Of a stretch of DNA of 15,518 nucleotides, positions 12,440 to 15,518 are shown in pieces (within the stretch, counting starts at the first letter, position 1; the number at the start of each line of letters is the position of its first letter). The notes under the pieces were generated by a model. That model saw only the letters and a list, made by a program, of their open reading frames with translations, was not told where the DNA came from and did not search any database. Location of the stretch: the NCBI GenBank assembly GCA_017449925.1, contig JAFSYO010000024.1, positions 1-15,518 of the forward strand, written 5' to 3'. Position numbers and translations under genes: made by a program. This DNA comes from Stomatobaculum sp. (lineage in GTDB: Bacteria > Bacillota_A > Clostridia > Lachnospirales > Lachnospiraceae).

Positions 12440-14215
12440 TCAGATCTCTCTGGTCACGTAGTTCAGCCAGTCTCTTTCTTCCTCCGTCAATTTCGGCCCG
12501 ATCTTCTTCCGCACCAGGGCCTGGTACTCATTGTACCACCGGACATCCTGCTCCGACATGATGGTCCTGTCCAGGGGTTCCGGGTCCAGGGGCGCCAGGG
12601 TCAGGGGCGCAAAGGTACAGAAGCCCTCGTATTTCGGATGGGCCGTGCAGAGCAGCAGGTTCTCTGTCCGGATGCCGTACTTTCCGGGGACATAGACTCC
12701 CGGCTCATCACTGGTCACCATCCCCGGTTCAAAGGGGATGTCCCTTTTCGGATCCGCGGAGGGGCGCATCCTTACGGAGACAGGCATTTCGTGAACATTA
12801 TTCAGGAAGCCCACACCGTGGCCTGTGCCGTGGTTAAAGTCCACTCCGGTTTCCCACATGGCCTGCCGGGCAATGGTGTCCAGGTTCATCCCCCGGGTTC
12901 CCGCCGGAAATACCGCATGCATCAGCCGCAGCATCCCGATGACGGTCAAAGTGTAATCTCTTTTTTCCCGCCGGGTCACCGGCCCCAGGGCAATGGTCCG
13001 GGTCACATCCGTCGTCCCGTCCAGATACTGGGCCCCGGAATCCACCAGGTAAAGCCCCTTACGCCGAAGCACTGCTGCCGTTTCCGGCCGCGGCATATAG
13101 TGAGCCATGGCGGCATTTGCCCCGTAGGCCGAAATGGTCGGGAAGCTCAGGGAAATATACAACGGATCTTCTGCCCGCATCCGGTCCAGTGCCTCGGCCG
13201 CTTCCGTCTCAGTGATATTTCGTCCGGCTGCCAGGACTTTCTTTACCCGGAAAAGGTACTTTGTAAGATACACGCCGTCCCTCAAATGGGATCTCTTCAT
13301 ACATCGGATCTCTGTCTCATTCTTTACGCATTTCATCCTTGCGGCGGGACTTAAAACATCTTTTACATGGTTCTTTTCCCGCACTGCATTCCAGCAGGAG
13401 AAGGGAACCGACGTGAGGTCCATCAGCATTACTTCGCCCTCCAGGGCCTGAAGCGCTGGCAGCACCTCGTCATAATCCCGGATCTCCACGCCTTGAAGCT
13501 TTTTCACCGCTCCTTCCGTGAGGGCCTCCGGCTGTACGAACAGAACACAGCTGTCCTCTTTCAGAAGAAGATAAGAAAGGAACACCGGATTGCAGGCGAT
13601 GTCTCCCCCCCGGAGATTCAGGATCCACGCTGTCTCATCCAAAGCCCCGGTAAAAAAGCAGGTGCAGCCTTCCTTTTGGAGCGCTTCCCGCAGCCGGAGG
13701 ATCTTCCACCATGCATCCTCTCCCGCATACTCCCTGGGATGGACCCAGATCCCGGAGGCGCTTCTGGGCGGCCGGTCCTTCCAGACCCGGTCCACCAGGT
13801 CAGTGTCCGTCCGGAAGGACTTACAGTTCTTCTTAAACAGCTCTGTGAGCTCCCTCCCTTGCTTCGCGCCGAACAGGGGCGCATAAAACGCCGGCACATC
13901 TTCTTTTCCCAGATGCCCTCTCAGAAACGCTAAAAATGCCGGCACGTTCTTTTCCCCCATTTTCATGAGGGTGATCCCGCTGCCGGCCAGTTCCTTCTCA
14001 GCCTGCTCAAAATAGCGGCCGTCCGTCCAGAGATACGCTTCCTCTTCCAGCACCAGCAAGGTGCAGGAATCCCCGGTAAACCCGCTCAAAAACCGGACGC
14101 ACTGATCGTGCTCTCCAATGTATTCGCTTCCGTGGGCATCACAGCATGGACTGATCCAGGCTGTGATCCCCTCTTCCTTCATAACGCCTCTCAGCGCCTC
14201 TAGTTCCTTCCTCAT
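12440..14215 (-). CDS. pepP: Xaa-Pro aminopeptidase (M24B, XPNPEP1-like long form)
   Basis: This 591-residue protein has the three-domain layout of eukaryotic-type cytosolic aminopeptidase P: two creatinase-like N-terminal domains (about 1-150 and 160-290), then the pita-bread metallopeptidase domain. The dinuclear metal ligands are visible: Asp392 in LVDSGAQYLDG, Asp403 in TTDVTRT, His466 in HGTGHGVG, Glu504 in TSDEPGVY, and Glu518 in GIRTENLLL. A C-terminal extension (APLTLAPLDPEPLD...) is typical of the long form; E. coli PepP is only about 440 residues. It removes the N-terminal residue from peptides with Pro at position 2. AAAGGAG lies 5 bases before the ATG. No clear promoter fits in the 40-bp gap to the upstream HAD gene, so it may depend on read-through past a weak hairpin. 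Confidence 0.94.
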   Translation of the reverse strand: MRKELEALRGVMKEEGITAWISPCCDAHGSEYIGEHDQCVRFLSGFTGDSCTLLVLEEEAYLWTDGRYFEQAEKELAGSGITLMKMGEKNVPAFLAFLRGHLGKEDVPAFYAPLFGAKQGRELTELFKKNCKSFRTDTDLVDRVWKDRPPRSASGIWVHPREYAGEDAWWKILRLREALQKEGCTCFFTGALDETAWILNLRGGDIACNPVFLSYLLLKEDSCVLFVQPEALTEGAVKKLQGVEIRDYDEVLPALQALEGEVMLMDLTSVPFSCWNAVREKNHVKDVLSPAARMKCVKNETEIRCMKRSHLRDGVYLTKYLFRVKKVLAAGRNITETEAAEALDRMRAEDPLYISLSFPTISAYGANAAMAHYMPRPETAAVLRRKGLYLVDSGAQYLDGTTDVTRTIALGPVTRREKRDYTLTVIGMLRLMHAVFPAGTRGMNLDTIARQAMWETGVDFNHGTGHGVGFLNNVHEMPVSVRMRPSADPKRDIPFEPGMVTSDEPGVYVPGKYGIRTENLLLCTAHPKYEGFCTFAPLTLAPLDPEPLDRTIMSEQDVRWYNEYQALVRKKIGPKLTEEERDWLNYVTREI

Positions 14216-14233
14216 GCTTCTCCTTTTGGAAAA

Positions 14234-14256
14234 CGCTGATCAAGTCAGCGCTTTTT
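14234..14256 (-). terminator. Short hairpin between HAD and pepP genes
   Basis: CGCTGA (14234-14239) and TCAGCG (14245-14250) form a 6-bp stem with a 5-base loop. On the minus strand it is followed by TTTTCC, and on the plus strand by CTTTTTC. It starts 5 bases past the HAD stop codon. The short stem suggests a leaky terminator that would set the level of pepP read-through. Confidence 0.5.
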
Positions 14257-15038
14257 CAGAACAATCCGAAATGCACGCAGGCATTCCAGATCCCGTCATC
14301 CGCGATATCAGAGGTCACATAGTCCGCTGCCGCTTTCAGTTCTTCTCTTCCGTTTCCCATGGCGATGCCGATAGCCGCTGCCTCGATGATCTCCATGTCA
14401 TTCAGTGAATCGCCGAAAGCAATGGTGTTCTCCATGCCGATCCCGTAGTATTCACACAGGCGCTTCAGGCCCTCCGCCTTGCTGAAGCCCTTCTCAATAA
14501 TATCCGCGCCGTAATTGATGGAAAACATGCGGAGCGTCACTTCCGGGAACACCTTTTCCATTTCCCGGGCCTGTTCATCTGTCCCGATAAAAGCCACGGT
14601 GCGCACATCCAGCGCCATCAGTTTTTCCGGGTCCCGGAACTTCCTGCCGCAGGCGCCCCAGCGCCGTATCTCCGCCTGCTCCACGATATGGGGATTAACA
14701 TAGTAATCATCGTTTTCTATGGTAATACCAAATCCCACGTTATGTGCTTTGGCATAGTCCATCATCCGCCGCAGCAGCCCTTTGTCGATCCGGTGCTCAT
14801 ACAACAGCTCATTTCCTGCGATGACCTTGGCTCCATTCTGGTCGATGCGGGCGTCCGGCCGCACGATGTCGAGGAACGGGCGGCTGTAATAGCTGTCCAT
14901 ATCCCGGCCCGTTCCGAGAACGATCACATGACCCTTCTTCCGCAGCTTTTCCAGGGCCTTCAGGGCGCTCTTCGGCACCTTCATATTACTGTGGTCCAGA
15001 AGTGTTTTATCCAGATCAAAGCTGATGATCTTCCTCAT
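14256..15038 (-). CDS. Cof-type HAD-IIB family phosphatase
   Basis: This 260-residue soluble hydrolase has the HAD motifs: ISFDLDKTLLD at the N-terminus (nucleophile Asp8, acid Asp10), VLGTGRD as motif II, GFSKAEGLKRL with the motif III Lys, and AFGDSLNDMEII as motif IV. A large cap lies between motifs II and III, which defines the IIB (Cof) group. These enzymes dephosphorylate sugar phosphates, flavin or pyridoxal phosphate and similar metabolites; specificity cannot be read from sequence. The ATG at 15038 is chosen because GGAGG lies 8 bases upstream; an in-frame ATG at 15056 lacks a spaced ribosome site. Confidence 0.93.
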   Translation of the reverse strand: MRKIISFDLDKTLLDHSNMKVPKSALKALEKLRKKGHVIVLGTGRDMDSYYSRPFLDIVRPDARIDQNGAKVIAGNELLYEHRIDKGLLRRMMDYAKAHNVGFGITIENDDYYVNPHIVEQAEIRRWGACGRKFRDPEKLMALDVRTVAFIGTDEQAREMEKVFPEVTLRMFSINYGADIIEKGFSKAEGLKRLCEYYGIGMENTIAFGDSLNDMEIIEAAAIGIAMGNGREELKAAADYVTSDIADDGIWNACVHFGLF

Positions 15039-15074
15039 TCTGCAAACCTCCGGCATCCTGCGCGTTTAAATGCT

Positions 15075-15106
15075 GCTCCGTCAGCTCATTTCCTGCTTAC
15101 CGGAGC
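15075..15106 (-). other. Leader hairpin of the HAD gene
   Basis: GCTCCG (15075-15080) and CGGAGC (15101-15106) can pair around a 20-base loop inside the predicted 5' leader of about 72 bases. No T-tract follows. I see no known riboswitch pattern. Confidence 0.35.
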
Positions 15107-15116
15107 GGCTTCTTTG

Positions 15117-15146
15117 ATTATACAATAAAAGAGTTGCATTTTTCAT
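15117..15146 (-). promoter_or_regulatory. Promoter of the HAD gene
   Basis: On the minus strand a perfect TATAAT (15122-15117) lies 18 bases from ATGAAA (15146-15141, 4 of 6 matches). It overlaps the -35 of the divergent tRNA-Pro promoter, so polymerase can use only one at a time. Confidence 0.55.
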
Positions 15147-15161
15147 TTGATTTGTTATAAT
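15134..15161 (+). promoter_or_regulatory. tRNA-Pro promoter
   Basis: TTGCAT (15134-15139) and a perfect TATAAT (15156-15161) are separated by 16 bases. Transcription would start near 15168, only a few bases before the mature tRNA. Confidence 0.7.
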
Positions 15162-15174
15162 TATACTTGCTGTT

Positions 15175-15249
15175 CGGGGCGTGGCTCAGTTTGGCTAGAG
15201 CGCACGGCTGGGGGCCGTGAGGCCGCAGGTTCAAATCCTGTCGCCCCGA
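15175..15249 (+). tRNA. trnP: tRNA-Pro (anticodon GGG)
   Basis: The cloverleaf has acceptor CGGGGCG/CGCCCCG (15175-15181 with 15242-15248), D stem GCTC/GAGC, anticodon stem CACGG/CCGTG enclosing CTGGGGG with anticodon GGG, a 5-base variable loop, and T stem GCAGG/CCTGT with TTCAAAT. The discriminator is A15249. CCA is not encoded (CTGG follows). GGG decodes CCC and CCU proline codons. Confidence 0.95.
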
Positions 15250-15261
15250 CTGGACAGAAAA

Positions 15262-15302
15262 GTCCGGAACCCTTGTATTTACTGGGTTCCGGGCCTTTTT
15301 TA
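15262..15302 (+). terminator. Intrinsic terminator of tRNA-Pro
   Basis: GTCCGGAACCC (15262-15272) pairs with GGGTTCCGGGC (15284-15294) with one G-T wobble and an 11-base loop, then CTTTTTTT. It lies 12 bases after the tRNA. Confidence 0.92.
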
Positions 15303-15338
15303 TTGTCTGGGTGACGTTATTTTTTTGCCGACACTTAA

Positions 15339-15367
15339 TCGCCGCCACCCGTTTTGGGTGACGGCGA
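15339..15367. other. Inverted repeat near the 3' end of the right-edge gene
   Basis: TCGCCG (15339-15344) plus CACCC (15346-15350) pair with GGGTG (15356-15360) plus CGGCGA (15362-15367), with one C-A mismatch and a 5-base loop. It lies 14 bases beyond the stop of the minus-strand gene at the right edge and could be its terminator. The minus-strand T-tract is missing (GATTAAGTGTC follows), so this is uncertain. Confidence 0.5.
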
Positions 15368-15380
15368 GTTCGTGCCATGT

Positions 15381-15518
15381 TCAGTCTGTTGTTTTTTCCA
15401 GTATGAACTCCGATGTACCGGCCTCTTCTTCACGCTTCAGGATCAGCCTGTCGTCCTCCACAGTGAAGGTAAAGACGGCCGTACCGATACTTGTGTCCTC
15501 AAACTCCAGGGTCAGTAC
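15381..15518 (-). CDS. C-terminal end of an unidentified protein, cut by window edge
   Basis: An open frame enters from the right edge and ends at TGA (15383-15381), giving the last 45 residues. They read as alternating beta strands: VLTLEFEDTSIGTAVFTF, then VEDDRLILKREEEAG, then SEFILEKTTD. The pattern of a strand, 'DDRLIL', and a final FxLEK strand is like the last strands of a small lipocalin-like or similar beta-barrel domain of secreted Firmicute proteins. With so little sequence this is only a guess. Function not assignable. Confidence 0.65.
   Translation of the reverse strand, partial: VLTLEFEDTSIGTAVFTFTVEDDRLILKREEEAGTSEFILEKTTD

Noticed and set aside
12431..13933. Plus-strand ORFs of 307 and 188 codons
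   Set aside because: Shadows of the aminopeptidase gene, whose metal ligands are intact on the minus strand.
15118..15378. 86-codon minus-strand ORF containing GRQDLNLRPHGPQP
   Set aside because: It is an antisense translation of tRNA-Pro and its terminator; this peptide is a well-known artefact of reading tRNA genes backwards.

Overview
The window looks like a chromosomal segment from a moderately GC-rich anaerobic Firmicute. A gut clostridium, perhaps of the Lachnospiraceae, is my best guess. The guess rests on strong GGAGG-type ribosome sites, extended -10 (TGnTATAAT) promoters, SpoIIAA/RsbV-type partner-switch proteins, two tRNA genes without an encoded CCA end, and a small Cys-containing protein I recall from that group. 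No phage, IS or CRISPR structure is visible, and genes are packed tightly in short operons.

Region 1 (1-6580) is a peptide/aminobenzoyl-glutamate salvage divergon. The minus-strand operon, read right to left, holds a membrane-anchored NERD-like protein, a peptidase T-like M20 peptidase (4-bp ATGA overlap), an AbgA-like amidohydrolase, and a second M20D amidohydrolase that runs off the left edge. Divergent from it is an AbgT-family transporter on the plus strand with a near-ideal promoter and its own terminator. A 109-codon Cys-containing small protein follows, also with a terminator. The transporter probably imports an acylated or aminobenzoylated amino acid that the amidohydrolases cleave. 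No LysR-type abgR and no abgB are present in the window.

Region 2 (6594-8300) carries a bacterial neurotransmitter:sodium symporter (minus strand) head-to-head with tRNA-Trp(CCA) (plus strand). The tRNA promoter sits in a perfect tandem 20-bp duplication that duplicates the -35 TTGACA.

Region 3 (8301-12410) is the most unusual part. One minus-strand operon encodes an RsbW/SpoIIAB-like ATP-binding protein, a STAS antagonist with the phosphorylatable Ser conserved, and a 534-codon fusion. The fusion joins a degenerate GHKL (HATPase) domain to a sodium:dicarboxylate-symporter (SDF/Glt) fold. An RlmD-type 23S rRNA methyltransferase and a small four-helix membrane protein follow. The first three genes look like a partner-switch module whose output or input is a transporter rather than a sigma factor.

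Region 4 (12440-15518) has a long XPNPEP1-type Xaa-Pro aminopeptidase, a Cof-type HAD phosphatase, tRNA-Pro(GGG) with promoter and terminator on the plus strand, and the C-terminal end of an unidentified protein entering from the right edge. No gene-free stretch exceeds 300 bases except around tRNA-Pro, where promoters, the tRNA, a terminator and an inverted repeat account for most of it.
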